Assembly: GCA_025504975.1 (NCBI GenBank)
Contig: JANUWI010000009.1
Location: 1,116,001-1,180,000 of the forward strand
Source: Plenodomus lindquistii
Lineage: Eukaryota; Ascomycota; Dothideomycetes; Pleosporales; Leptosphaeriaceae
Length of the DNA stretch: 64,000 nt
Reading direction: 5' to 3'
Shown here: positions 34,832-46,667 of the stretch, one piece after another
Numbering within the stretch: position 1 is the stretch's first letter
Layout of the letters: every line of letters starts with the position of its first letter
Position numbers and translations under genes: made by a program
The notes under the pieces: model-generated
Database searches by the model: none
Told to the model about the DNA's origin: nothing
Seen by the model: only the letters and a program-made list of their open reading frames with translations

Positions 34832-35265
34832 ATAATGTAGCAGCAATTCTGGCCAGACGTGACAACCTCTTTCATTCTTGACATAGCTCACAAAAGGTCT
34901 GTTGCTACTCACGATCTACCATTCACGCCCCCTCACATCATACATACTTTCGTTTTCTCGTTATCGCCTATCATTCACGAATCCTCGAGCGTTGTTCTGT
35001 CGTTTTGCCGGATTGAACTGGTCACGTCTGATCCGACTCAAAGATAAGAGTAAGAGAAGCTACCATGTCCCCAGGTGGTCCGCTTGAAATTGAATGATGA
35101 GCGGAGTTCTGTCCTTGCATTACTCAATAAGTATCCTAAAGCGATCTCTAGACAATGTTGTGTTCCAAACGAGATGATGCTTTCCACAATAGCGGCTCGT
35201 CTTTGCATACCAAATGTATGGAAACGATCGAGAGCCACTTTAATAGGGTGCTAATCTCATGAGCG
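34832..35265. other. intergenic, nothing recognised
   Basis: CT-rich stretch near 34920-35060 that resembles a plus-strand promoter or leader, but no gene follows it convincingly. Confidence 0.4.
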
Positions 35266-35708
35266 TCATTGAAAATGGAAATTACACAGTCCAGTCTGAG
35301 CGGCACGGACATACACACTCAGGTATGCACCTTCCAGCGGAATTTTGAACTCAAATGTCTCTTGTGATTGTGACGAAGTGTACAATGTTCCAGAGTATAC
35401 GTTTACACCGACAAAGTGCGCATTAATCTCTATGTTGACCACTTCTCGAATCACGGCGTAAGAAGATGAAAGTATGCCTCACAAAGCGCTCGTTGCCATC
35501 ATTTCCAGTGAGAGTGCTCCTCCGTAGTTTCCTATTTATGACTTACCTGGAAGACATCCCGCAGGTTCATAGGTGTCACTCGGCTTGGACCATTACACGT
35601 CCCGTTTGCTGGCAGTTCAAATCTACCATCTGACCTTGAATGATTATTAAGCGGAAGAAAGCCTGACGGGGTGAGATAAGGCGATGCACAGAGTGGGGAT
35701 GCGGTCAT
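35266..35708 (-). pseudogene. possible two-exon gene or gene remnant
   Basis: Tentative. An exon-like frame from an ATG at 35708 to 35547 ends in a strong donor (CAG, then GTAAGT). A second frame ending at 35266 is very protein-like: VREVVNIEINAHF-type strands, NVYSGTLYTSSQSQETFEFK and GAYLSVYVRAAQTG. The only acceptor that avoids a stop (GAG at 35478) needs phase 1, whereas the first exon ends in phase 0, so a plain join is out of frame. Either another small exon exists, or one frame is damaged. No family recognised. Confidence 0.3.
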
Positions 35709-35762
35709 TATTTCGGATACTCTGGTAAATTCTCGTGATATTGAGATATGCAACCTGTGCAC

Positions 35763-36950
35763 CGTGCTTTCTTGACCGCCTAGACGCGAATTTCTAGACT
35801 CCCTCCGAGCCCACCAGTTGATACTATCCCGTCGTATCTGAAGTCATACGCAACTTGAACGGGCGATTGGGTCAGTATCTAAACGACACAGGTCGGTTTT
35901 GAGCAAATCCAACTTCAAGTCATCGGTCGGGAATCGATAGTTTTCAGATACCCCGCAGCGAAGAGCATGCGCGAGCTTACTGACAACTTCGATAAACACG
36001 CCACAAAATTGGTAAACAATAAGCATTAACCACATCCTCCTTTGCGAGATGGCTTTTATACACCAACCCGCGACGCCCACACATCGCATCTTCCCTTTTG
36101 ATTTTTGGCACGAGCACGAGCACGTCCACACCCATCACCAATTATAGTGTCCCTTTATATTGTGGACAAAGCAAACACCATACATTCACCACCAGGTTGA
36201 TTTTGATATCCAAAGCGCAAAAGGACACTCCACTGCCTACATGTCCTTTTGTATGTAAACGGAGAGCCGAACCATGTTTCAGTAGGTGGGAAGATTTTGG
36301 AAACTGCCATCCAGAGGCATTGTGACCGATTTTTGGAAAAGAAGAGGTGTCTGTGGGATCCCAGGAAGGAACCCGGAGAGAGAGAGGTATATATACCTCG
36401 TGATTGAGGCTAACGAAGAGGGCGAAGTGATGTGAGGATGAGCGATCAGGGAGAGAACAACAACGCGTCAAAGCAGCGTTCATGATTCCCATTGTCAGGC
36501 GTTGAAGACGTGTAGCTAGGCAGCTGCGCAGACAAAGCCATGACAACTTTTTCCTGATTGCTCGAAGACCGCGCAGCACAGCGCATATGCTTCCTATTTC
36601 TCAATTTTGGAGGGGCTGGTCGACACAGCACATTAGTATGTTCTCGTCGTGTTTCGAGAACCGCACCGCACCACACCGCACATATAGCAATCATCTCGCC
36701 TTTTCGATCCCACCGTCCCGATGCAGAAGTTGTAGAAGTGGTACTCACAAGTTGTAAGGAAGTTTATAGACAAACAATCGCACATTCACATGTAGATGAA
36801 CATCACACATCACGACGTCCATCCCCTCTTTCTCGACATTATACCTTCCAAGCAACCATTCAATCGATCGGTCGGTCTATGTGCTGCAGGAAAAACACCA
36901 TGCCTTAGCGAGATATTCTTTTTGTTCCCATCCAGATACCAGCCCGACAA
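35763..36950. other. non-coding lead-in to array A
   Basis: No coding frame. Contains scattered TATA-like sites (for example at 36055, 36387 and 36760) and short sequences similar to the modules that follow, but without a clear period. Confidence 0.45.
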
Positions 36951-37871
36951 AACCGCATGGTCGGAATCCAATCTCATTTTTGAAAATATATGCAATACTT
37001 CTCGCAGACGACACAACGCACATACAACATCCGGCTGTTGTTTTCTGGACAACGCATGCTTCGGTATGCGTATGACTTGCAGGAGGAGGATCGAGAAACA
37101 TAGCCAGCCACACCCGTACGACCAGACACACACCACACTCCATGGAGATCTTGGCTGCTGTTTTCGACAAGCGGTCAGAGTATATAAACAGCAGAGAGAC
37201 CGACCGAAATCCATGCATAACGAAGGTTCTTCTTTTTGAAGTCCAGCACAGCACGACAACACCCATGATAACGGTCTTCGTCGGTTTGAGGAAGTGCGAC
37301 TCACAGACACAGAAAGCACATACGACATCGGGTTCTTGATTTTGGGACACCATAGATTGTTCCAGTCGAAAATTTTTGAGAAGTGAGGAGCATTGTGTGT
37401 TGTTCAGGAGGTAGAACGGGGTGGTGGTGGATGGTATTTATACAATCACACTCTCTCACTCAACACATGTACTGGTCCACCACCTCTTTCTGTTGGTCAG
37501 AACATGAGAGAATTGAGAAGAGATTTTGGATGGTCTAGGATGCTACCTGGACAGGAGAGCACATACGCCCGCATCCTTTGGCTTTTTAGACACCATCATT
37601 ACGTTGGTACGTAGCTTTTAGATGGCAAAGGGGGGTGTGTGTGTGGAATAGAGTAAAAAGGTGCAGTAATGCTGATATTTATCCAACCCCACACACATTC
37701 TCCACATATATCCTGCTTGACCCTGTTTTCCGATCCGAACATAAACAGTCGTGCGGAGCACTTTGATCGTATAGAATGCCACACAGATACAACACACATA
37801 CGATCGTAGCCTTTCGCTTTCTGCACACCATCTTACGGCTTCGATAATGTTTTTAGAGAAGAGAAGTGAGG

Positions 37872-37906
<35 letters not shown>

Positions 37907-38020
37907 GTGTCCAGAGCAAGAAGTCGCAGTAGCAGTAGCGGTGATATTTAAATACCATACACTCCGTCTAACCAACTAGCGAACAGTGAACAGCAAACAG
38001 CGAACAAAGCAAAGCCATGT
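36951..38020 (+). repeat. array A: tandem modules of about 240 bp with TATA-like cores
   Basis: Diverged direct repeats. A marker block (CACATACRAC, then T-rich sequence and usually GGACACC or GACAAC) starts at about 37019, 37316, 37559 and 37794, giving intervals of 297, 243 and 235 bp. TATA-like cores lie at 37181, 37437, 37674 and 37944 (intervals 256, 237 and 270). After the cores come CA/CT-rich stretches, for instance CACACTCTCTCACTC. There is no shared reading frame. A GT run (about 37872-37905) interrupts the last module. It shares its plan with array B near 59-61 kb. Confidence 0.75.
37872..37905. repeat. GT microsatellite
   Basis: About 16 uninterrupted GT units inside array A. Confidence 0.95.
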
Positions 38021-38109
38021 TCGTAGTCTCAGCGGATTTCCATCTCGAGATCATGAATTCAGGCAGTTGCGATTTCAAAGCGGCGCCAGCACGGTCCGCA
38101 CACATGACT

Positions 38110-38520
38110 GATTCGATATGTCGTTTTTCTTTCTTTCAAAGCATGATAGCATCGCTTAAAGGTTTCGGATAGTATAGAAGCATTCTACTGGGCCAGCCAG
38201 ACGGCGAGGGACATTGGGTTCTATCTGTGTGATTTTGAACAGACCGGCAGACCGACAGGTCATGTGTTTCCGTGCTTTCGAGTTTGATAGTAGAGGACAG
38301 TCTGCACACATGTCTTTTTTGCGAGGTCATTCTTTCTCCGAATCATGCGAGAAACGTCCAGAAAGTTTGGATGATATAGATTCATTCTCTCAAGGGGGGA
38401 GGCAAGACAGCAAGAGCCATTTGCTTCCGTCTATGCGGTTTAAAGAGACCGACAGACCGACAAGTCATGTATTTATGTTCTTCTGATTTTGTTAGAGAAC
38501 GAGTGTCTTGGTGACTGGAA
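38110..38520 (+). repeat. two-copy direct repeat, period about 205 bp
   Basis: The 29-bp block beginning AGACCGRCAGACCGACA starts at 38241 and again at 38446, with 26 of 29 bases identical. Similarity extends upstream (a block ending TTCATTCT/GCATTCT). Probably the tail of array A. No coding frame. Confidence 0.75.
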
Positions 38521-38944
38521 GTAGAAAAGAAGACTGCAGTGGGGTTTATATATGCATTAGAGTCACGTGGAGGACATGAGATATTCATATGGGCATTTTG
38601 AAACGGCAAGGTGATGGGAAGATATGAGCCTGGGGCGTTATGTGATTGTGCTATGTAGTGGCTACGTAGCTGTGCACAAGCGGTCAACGACATCGATATG
38701 TCGCTGATTAGAGGTATGCATTGTGCTCGTCACGCCGAGAGCGGACTGCTGCGCGAGGCTCTTCTTGGAACCTCCATGTGGGAGCTTGTAGCCCATAAGC
38801 AGATCTATGTACACGGGCGACGCAGGTCGTCAGGATAGTTCCGCTCATAGTCTTTGCTGGCGCAATCCCATCTAGTACTTCCTGTATGGGCCTCCGCGTT
38901 CTCCTTGTTGTGTTGGTGTTGGCTCGTCGATGTGTGTGCATGGC
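38521..38944. other. intergenic, 3' side of VPS60
   Basis: A TATATA site at about 38545 may be a last degenerate array module. Nothing else recognised. Confidence 0.4.
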
Positions 38945-39640
38945 TCATCCCGCAGCCTCCTTGACCTTGTTGCTTGTCGGCGCCTCGTCGATGAATTGTG
39001 GTGGCGCTGCGTCGTCGAGCATGAAGTTGGGAACGCCTGATGACTCTCCAATGCCCTCAAAGTCGACCTCATCACCTAGCGCCTCCAGCTCAGCATCCAG
39101 TTCCGACTCGTCTACATCCTCCGGCACATCGTAGCTGCGACTAATGGCGTCCTGGATATCGTTTCCCATCTCCATAAGATCAGCCATCTCGTCCTGGATC
39201 TTCTCAATCTTGTCGATGTTGACTTTGCCATACTGCTTCTTCAACTCCTTGGTCGTGGTCTTCATGGCGTCGATGGTAACCATGGTGTTCTTGAGGTTGT
39301 CCTGCATCATGCCTGCCTGCTCCATGTTCCAGGATTGGGATTGTAGTTGGTCGCGCTGGCCCTCGTACATTTTGCGCTGCTGCAGGACCTTGAGTGCTTT
39401 CTGCTTGATGGCCGTCTTGCCGGGGCCGTCGCGCATCTTTGCGAGTTTTTGCTGGTAGGCGGTGAGCTCTGCGTTGAGCTTGGCGAGTTTGACATCGAGG
39501 CTTTCTATCCGCGTGTCTACCTATAGGAGAGATTAGGCATGGGTGGCATGGCAGACGCACACGCGGCGACATACATTGGAGATGGCGCTGTTGAGGGTAG
39601 GCTTGGGCGCCGTGCTCTTGGCTCCGAAGAGGCGATTCAT
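38945..39640 (-). CDS. VPS60: ESCRT-III-related protein Vps60 (CHMP5)
   Basis: Multivesicular-body protein that works with Vta1/Vps4 in ESCRT-III disassembly on endosomes. Exons 39640-39575 and 39520-38945 (intron 54 nt, GTATGT, branch CCTAATC) encode 213 aa, close to the family length. The N-terminus MNRLFGAKSTAPKPTLNSAI is the family signature. Basic helices 1-2 (KMRDGPGKTAIKQKALKVL) are followed by long amphipathic helices (QDNLKNTMVTIDAMKTTTKE) and an acidic C-terminal part (DVDESELDAELEALGDEVDF) that includes the MIT-interacting region. Nothing unusual. Confidence 0.96.
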
Positions 39641-40746
39641 GGTGACAGGTGCTGGGGTTCAAGTCGGAGGAAGGAGGGGTGTGGGTATGTGCTGGTGGAG
39701 AATGCACGTGGTGGTGTAGTTGAAGTGTGGGGTGTTGGCCAGGCAGTCGCGAATGCTGATCCAAGCTCCGGAAGCGCCCGCGTCATAGCCCGTCACGTGC
39801 CAGCTACAGATCTTTGGTAGCCCTATTGGGCTTCGCACGGATGCAGTATAGAGGTCGTGTTGGCTTTCACTTTGGTAGGTAGAGATAAGGTTATTCTGAA
39901 AGCATTCCGAGATGAAGCCGTACGATGGTCCCAAGTAATGTCAAGTATCACTGATATTGAACGAAGCTTCTGTTCAGACGAACTATGATAAGCTCTACCA
40001 TGACTAACGATGTACTATCTTGCATCAGCCATGTCCTGAAAACGGAAGGATATCTTGTGACCTTGCCTCAATAGACGTTGATCCTGTAATTGAAATACCT
40101 GGAAAGGCTTTGGAAACTATGGAATTGCACAATCAAGGAAGATGGGCTGCGCACGCTACACAGTGATGAGGCTTGTGCTCCAGCTGTGACGACGACGCAA
40201 CTACCCCCACAGCACAACACCGGGGACCTGCAAGTTGACATGGCGCCTTTTTGACCATTCCCAGTACATACACAGTACAGTGGTTGCAACGACCCATACG
40301 ACGGCCCCGTGCATGCCACGGCTCTTTCTCGCTTCTTTTGTCGCCGTGCCCCGGTAGATTGCTCCAGAGTAAGATTCTGTGTGTGTTCCCCCGCCGTGTT
40401 CCTCGCTTCAGGCAGAGGACTAGCCCAAGGTACGTACCTGGCCCGCTCGCTCAACGTGTGGTGGTGCAGCCCAAGCTACCCTGCCGGCCTGCCTGTGTGT
40501 GCCTTTGCCGTGGTCGCACGCGCTCTCCTGTCTCACACGCCCACTGACCACGCTGCCCGCGGTGCAGATCTCGCTCTGCCATCGCCTGCCTGCCTGGTTC
40601 CCATGAAGGCCTCAGTCGTCTGCCCCGCCCCCTAGACAACTGACATCGCATGAGCCCCGCTGAGCTGGCGCCGCTCTCGAGTCACTCGCTCCCCCGACGC
40701 TTCGAGTGCCCCGCCCTCGTAGCCGCAAACAACACCACAACCCGCC
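39641..40746. other. bidirectional promoter region of VPS60 and the SAPS gene
   Basis: Divergent start codons 1.1 kb apart. The half near the SAPS gene is C-rich and CT-rich, like a long leader. No gene or repeat seen. Confidence 0.5.
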
Positions 40747-43744
40747 ATGTTTTGGCGCTTCGGCGGGTACGCGCAGCTGTCGTCGCTGGACAGCATCCTC
40801 GACAAGCCTGACGTCACCGTCGAGGAGCTGCTCGACGAGTCAGACCTCATCCAGGAGCTGAAGCAGCAAAACTCCAAGCTCATCGAGTACCTGCGCGACG
40901 AAAACGTCCTCGAGCGCCTGCTGCGCTATGTCATAGCAACTAAGAGTGCTGCGCCACTCGACGATGAGCCAGGCGCAGGACCCGAAGCCGCCAGCGAGGC
41001 CAGGAGCCCCAGCCGCCAGAGCTTCTTCGGCAAGGTCAGGGCACGCTCCGTGTCCACCAGCAAGTCCGATGCGGGCGATAGCGAGGAGAGCAAGGAGGAG
41101 CGGCAGCGCATGAAGTATGCCTACGTCTCCTGTGAGATCCTGTCATCCGAGGTCTGGTCGATATCAGAGGCAGTCCTCGAGAACCAGGACACTCTGCGCC
41201 AATTCTGGGCATACATTAAGCAGCCAGCGCCCCTCGACCCGGTGCAGGCTGGCTACTTTACCAAAGTCAACGAGTCGCTCCTCGACCGCAAGATGGAGGA
41301 GATGCTCGACTTCTTCAAGTCGCTTGACAACGTCGTCACCGATATGCTTCAACACGTTGATTGCCCAGTAATAATGGATCTCCTTCTGAAGATCATAAGT
41401 CTTGAGAAGAGCGAAGGAGGCCAGGGTATCGTAGACGTAAGTTTGGCGCCCTCTTTTTGGTGTGCGTGCCATGCTAAGTAACACAACAGTGGCTACAACA
41501 GCAGAACCTCATCCCTCGATTGATCTCATTCCTTGGGCCCGACCAGTCGACCTCCACCCAGACCTCAGCCGGCGATTTCCTCAAGGCCATCATCACAATA
41601 TCCGCCAACGCGACCACGCAAGACCAGTCGGTAATAGGGCCAAACGAATTGACGCGCCAGCTCGTCTCTGATACCTGCCTTAAACAACTCATCGACTTTA
41701 TGCTGCGTGGCGGAAATCCTCTTACTGTCGGCGTTGGTATTGTCATCGAAGTCATCCGAAAAAACAACTCAGACTATGACCTGGAGAATCAAATCGGACC
41801 TGTACCAAAGAACTCGGACCCAATATATCTTGGCACGTTACTGCGAGAATTCGCAAACCACATCCCCCAGTTCATGGAGCTAGTCAACAGCTCAAGCCAG
41901 ATCATAACTCAGACCGATGGCAGTACAACCACAAAGAAGCGTGAGCTCAAGACGGCGTTTGGCGAGAAAATTGAGCCGCTTGGATTTGACCGCTTCAAGA
42001 CCTGCGAACTCATGGCCGAATTGCTCCATTGCAGCAATATGGCATTACTCAACGAGCGTGGCAGCGAGGCCGAAGTCAGGAGACGAGACGCTGAGCGCGA
42101 ACGTCTCAAGGCTGAGGGCAAGCTCACCTCTGCTGGTGGTAACCTGGGCGAATTTTCCAATAGTGTCGATAGCCAAGGATTCCATCATGCTCGAGCGCCA
42201 TCTATGGACTCGCCTGCTGAGATCAAACCACTGCAGGTGCAAAATAGTGCGGAAGACGATTTTGAAAAGGTCATTGCACCCGAAGTTGCGATCCAATCGC
42301 CAAGGGATAACTCGCCAGAGAAGGCGCAGATTGGCGAACCGTTGGAACGTTCGCCCAAGGTCATGCCCAAGGAGTCTCCTGCCGAGAAGCCGGCATCAAA
42401 CGAGGGCGAATTCGTCGACGAGCCTCTGACACCACCAAAAGATGCACCCGCGGCAACAGAATCAACGAGTGCCACCCCGAAGCCGGCCGATGACGCCGAG
42501 TCACCTACATCTGCTGGACTGTCCGCCAAGGTCGGCGGTCTTGGTCTAGATAATGATACAGTCATGAATGATCGCCAAGAAGCAGGAGAGCCTGCGAAAA
42601 CAGACCTTGCATCCAAGGACTTGCCTTCCCTCTTGACGCAACAGTTGAATCAATCGTCTAAACCTGATGACACTGCGGAACCATTATCGCCGCATGAGGA
42701 TGACAAACCTGCGCCGCTCTTCGCGAATAAGAACCGCGAAAGCAATACAGAGGCCTCGCAGGTCGACACAGCACGTTTCACAGCACCTGTGTCAGAAGCA
42801 GACTTGGAAGCTACGCCGATTGATGACACTCAGAGTGCGCATTCAGTGGTCTTTGGCAATCCCGAGGAAGGTGAACTAGCCTACGAAATCGACATTGACG
42901 GATCGCCGGTTGTGGGCGACCTTTTAAAGATGACGTTCGTTCAAAACAAGGTCGTCCCAACCATTCTTGTAAGTGCATTGTCTTGTTTTCACTGATGGGC
43001 AGCTAATCATTGCAGGACTTCTTTTTCCGTTTCCCTTGGAACAACTTCCTTCACAACGTCGTATATGACGTCGTACAACAAGTCTTCAACGGACAGATGG
43101 ATCGTGGTTACAATCGCTCGTTAGCCATTGACCTTTTCGACACGGGCCGGATAACTGACCGTATCATCGAAGGCCAAGCAGACAGCGACAAGGCCCACAC
43201 AGCAAAGGGCACGCGGTTGGGCTACATGGGCCATCTCACGCTCATTGCGGAGGAAGTATTGAAATTTACCGAACGACATCCAGATGACGTTCTCTCACAG
43301 TTGGTCCTAGACAAGGTCCAGGCCGAAGAATGGGTACACTACGTCGAGCACATCCTAGCCGAGACTAGGGAACGCGACAACGCCATTCTCGGAGGCGTCC
43401 GACCCGACATGAGCGTCGGTCCCCGCCAGGCGGTCCTCAATGCCGTCAACGCGGCCAACAACTTTGGCAGCGACGGCGGTCTAGCGAACGCGAGCCTTGC
43501 CAACAACGGCAGTATTGGTCTCGACAGCATGGAGCTTACCAATCAGGGTGACACTGGAGGTGGTGGGTACACCTTCGGCGGTGGCTCCTTGCTTAGTGGC
43601 TTTACTAACTCGAGTGATGAAGAAGACGAGGATATGGACGATGTCGACACCGAAAGGGAAAGAGATCAACGACAGGGACCTGTCGACGACTCCGAACAAG
43701 TGGGTGAAATCTCATTCGACGATGCTGATATGGACTATCGATAA
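40747..43744 (+). CDS. SAPS-family Sit4/PP6 phosphatase-associated protein
   Basis: Regulatory subunit of the Sit4 (PP6-type) phosphatase, acting in growth and cell-cycle control. Exons 40747-41436, 41490-42968 and 43016-43744 (introns 53 and 47 nt) encode 965 aa. The N-terminus (MFWRFGGYAQLSSLDSILDK, then TVEELLDESDLIQELKQQN) is the classic SAPS start, followed by helical repeat blocks (YLRDENVLERLLRYV, LISFLGPDQSTSTQT, VGVGIVIEVIRKNNSDYDLE). A disordered acidic/Pro-rich insert (about residues 440-710) separates this from the conserved DFFFRFPWNNFLHNVVYDVV block in the last exon. The acidic C-terminus ends DADMDYR, as in fungal relatives. Yeast paralogues are SAP4, SAP155, SAP185 and SAP190; which one is closest cannot be told here. 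Confidence 0.95.
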
Positions 43745-44099
43745 TCCACACATCACAAATACCCAATCTACAAGACGCACACCATACGATCATTTCCCGC
43801 GCTTGGTGCGTTTCTTTTTCCTTTTGTCGTCGTTACCGTTGCCTGTCGTTTGTCGTCACCGCATTGCCCGTTTTGTTGTGTACGACGCATGTCTGTTATG
43901 AAAGAGTTTGGAGGCAATGGGTTCTCTGCATGAGCGACGACTATGAGTTGCAAGACGATGGACCACGCGGGGCTGTACTGTACATACATCCTCTTCGCCA
44001 TCCGATTGGATGTATGATACACGTAGTAGTACCCGTCCCCTGCACCCGAGGAGACGGGATTCTCTATATCTCCTATGTGAACAATGTACGATTTGGGTG
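43745..44099. other. 3' flank of the SAPS gene
   Basis: No supported gene; the first part is probably the SAPS 3' untranslated region. Confidence 0.5.
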
Positions 44100-44564
44100 A
44101 TGGCCTGGTGTATAGTGCTCTGCAGTCTGTTCCCACTCTTTTCATCGTCCTTTGCGTCCCCCTCCGCACCGTCCCACCACCACCACCACCACACCCCAAA
44201 CTTCGCTAACCAGCCTTCTCCCCAACAGTCTTCTCTCCCCCAACCCCTTTCCATCCCCCCCTCCCGCGCCCGCCGCCAATTCGCCCTCCGCCTCGCCCAA
44301 CGCCAAGCCGCCCTCCAATCCACCCGCGACGCCGAAGACGATCCCTCCGATACACAGCACATGACGCAAGAGCAAGAAGAGAGGGAGGGACATCAGCGGT
44401 TTGCGCGCATGTTTGAGGGCATTGATGATAGTAGTGATGAGGAGAGTTTGGGGAGTGTGGGGGATGGGGGGGATGGGGGGAGGGATGAGGACGGAGAGGG
44501 AGAGGGGGAAGAGGTTGTTGTGGGGAGGATTGAGGTTGAGGGGGTGGAGGTGGGGAGGGGGTAA
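44100..44564 (+). CDS. uncertain small gene or 3' exon
   Basis: Weakly supported. A plus-strand frame running to 44564 encodes a His-rich and Pro-rich stretch, then a helical, charged block (RARRQFALRLAQRQAALQ, MTQEQEEREGHQRFARMFEG) and an acidic Gly-rich tail. A plausible intron end (CGCTAACC branch, CTCCCCAACAG) at 44230 suggests the coding exon starts at 44231, with the upstream exon not identified. Codon use is skewed to C in the first half and G in the second. It could be chance, or the last exon of a small unknown gene. Confidence 0.3.
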   Translation: MAWCIVLCSLFPLFSSSFASPSAPSHHHHHHTPNFANQPSPQQSSLPQPLSIPPSRARRQFALRLAQRQAALQSTRDAEDDPSDTQHMTQEQEEREGHQRFARMFEGIDDSSDEESLGSVGDGGDGGRDEDGEGEGEEVVVGRIEVEGVEVGRG

Positions 44565-44872
44565 GTGTAGGGCGGATGGGTGGGTTGGCGGGTTGGCGAG
44601 TGTATGCATGTACGATATTTTTTGAGGGATGGTATGGTGTGATGTGTGTTAAGACCGCGGTAATATTAGCATTTAGATGAATGGCTGCGCGTGTGATGTG
44701 ATGTGATGTGATGTGATGTGGTGTGGTGGGATACGGAGATTGTGGGAAGAGGGTTGAGATTACTGGATTGAGCAATGGTACTGGTTTGTCCCGCACAACG
44801 TGAGCGAAACTAAAAAGTGTATATTGTGCCTGTGGAATCTTCCTTTAATGTATCCGCTACCCGCGTCTATGT
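44565..44872. other. intergenic with short repeat
   Basis: Holds a GTGAT pentanucleotide run (about 44693-44720). No gene. Confidence 0.6.
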
Positions 44873-44906
44873 CTACCATCTACCATCTACCATCTACCAT
44901 CTACCA
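44873..44906. repeat. 7-bp tandem repeat overlapping the AIM32-like stop codon
   Basis: Four full copies of CTACCAT plus a partial fifth. The AIM32-like stop codon (TAG on the minus strand, 44903-44901) is formed by the partial copy. Confidence 0.9.
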
Positions 44907-46168
44907 ACTCGCCACTTGATTGCACCGATCAAATCCACCTCGTAGCTGCCTCTGCGGCTTAACAACCTTGCCCTGCAACACTGTATACCGTATGATATTC
45001 TCACAGTCTTCAGGCTTGACGCGAGCAAGCCATATGCACTGCGCAGCCTCGCCATTGCCTTCATCTTGCTGCTTTTTATTCGCATCGAGCAGGACCTCCT
45101 CCTGTCCATTTGTATGTCCATCCTGTATCCTGAGTTTCTCCAACGACTCGTCGACACCATTAGTCTGCTTGGAACCCTGCACGACAGAGGAATGGCGGTA
45201 AATCATCACGTTGGCGGAGAACTTGTGGCCGCCTACATGGCTGATAAAGTATATGCCCACGCCGCCTGGCCGTTCGTCGTGAAGATCGCGGTAGAGACCC
45301 ATGGGTCGTAGTAAGCGCTCGAATTCTTTGCGAAGCAGTGGTGCGGATTGGCCGCAACGCGCGTCTCGTGTCTTTTGGCTGCACATGAGGATGAGGTATT
45401 TGTGTGGGCATGGGCGGGCTGTGAGGTTCGGCGTGTTGGGTATGCTGGTCGGTGCTGCTGGGGTCTCAGAAGGGGCGTCGTCAGTTGTTGTCGGTGCTGG
45501 TATTGAGGAGGCAGAGTGTGCGCGGATGGGCGTATTGTTGGTAGGACCTGGATTGACAAAGTCTGCGATGAGCTCTGGTACGTTCGCCGGCGTCACGTTG
45601 TCTATGAACTGCCACGATGGTAGGAGTAGCACCATGGAACTGTGATCCGAGTGATCTGGGACGGGCATGTTGGAGGCCGAAAGCATGAGTTTCTGCGAGT
45701 TGTTAGCACATGTACGATCTGAAGTTGATATTGTCATCGCATTGCATATAGTAAACTTACCCCATTACTAGGCGTCACTCCTCCTCTGTCAACGGCCTCC
45801 ATGATACTGCCCTTCTCGTCTGCGACATCGCGCACCCAATCCGTCTTGCCTGTCGCAACGATCAAATGCGTGTTCCATCCTTGCACATGGCCATACAACT
45901 CTTCCGTCTCATCAATGTCGAATTTGCGCGGGTACTTGACGCTGCAACTCGCACAGTCGTGTAAGCACTCGTCACCATCGACGTTGGGGTCGGTGGTCGG
46001 AAACAACTGCTCCGTCTTTTGCGCTTTTGTAAATTCGTCACTCTTCTTCAACGTTGGCACTTCTGAAGAAGATATTGCTGAAGTCAGCTTGTACGACAGA
46101 TTTTTAAACATGGCGGGAATTCTGTAGGCGTTTAAAGGCCGACGGGGCGCTTTTGTAGGTGCCGTCAT
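44901..46168 (-). CDS. AIM32: AIM32-like thioredoxin-fold [2Fe-2S] protein
   Basis: Member of the sucrase/ferredoxin-like Apd1-Aim32 family, thioredoxin-fold iron-sulfur proteins of cytosol and mitochondria. Exons 46168-45761 and 45692-44901 (intron 68 nt) encode 399 aa. An early C-x2-C-type region (CLHDCASC) lies near residue 70. The family cluster ligands are present: C240-x8-C249 in MCSQKTRDARC and H288-x3-H292 in SHVGGHKFSANV, which bind [2Fe-2S] by two Cys and two His. The N-terminus is basic and Ser/Thr rich, compatible with mitochondrial targeting. A Pro/Thr-rich linker (about 190-230) splits the two halves. The stop codon falls in a 7-bp repeat, so its exact C-terminus may vary between strains. 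Confidence 0.92.
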
Positions 46169-46667
46169 TACTTTGCGCGCCGCTAATCAGTAGATCTGAT
46201 TAGATTTGCCAAGGCGCGGAATGTGGGCGCGAACTCCGGGGTGGCTTAGTCATGTCGAGGCCCGAGTACGGTGAGCTTCCAGGCAAGTTGCTCGAGATGA
46301 GCAGTAGACTAGCGGCACCGGTAAAGAAAGAGAGTCGAGTGAAAGCTTTGTCTTTCACGTCGGATTTGTAGCTTTTCAAGTTTCCCGGTCAGTTATGTTC
46401 AGGGTCATCAGGCAGTGACCGCCGCTCGGACTTGCATTCCATCGCATCAAGTCCGATCGCTTTCTCCGAGCACACACTTAACACCACACACTCAACCACA
46501 CACGCTTAGACTTTTTGATTGTAGGCTGACAACTAGTCGGAGCGCACACCTGCTGAAGACCGATAGTGAATAGGCTCCTCATATTGCCTGCTCCTGCATG
46601 CACCTTGCCGGTCTTAGTGTGGTTATCTCGAACGCGCTTGTGACGCGACGCGTACACGTCTTGGTCC
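46169..46667. promoter_or_regulatory. divergent promoter region of AIM32-like and OB-fold-like genes
   Basis: 500 bp between divergent start codons, no evident TATA box and no gene. Confidence 0.5.
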
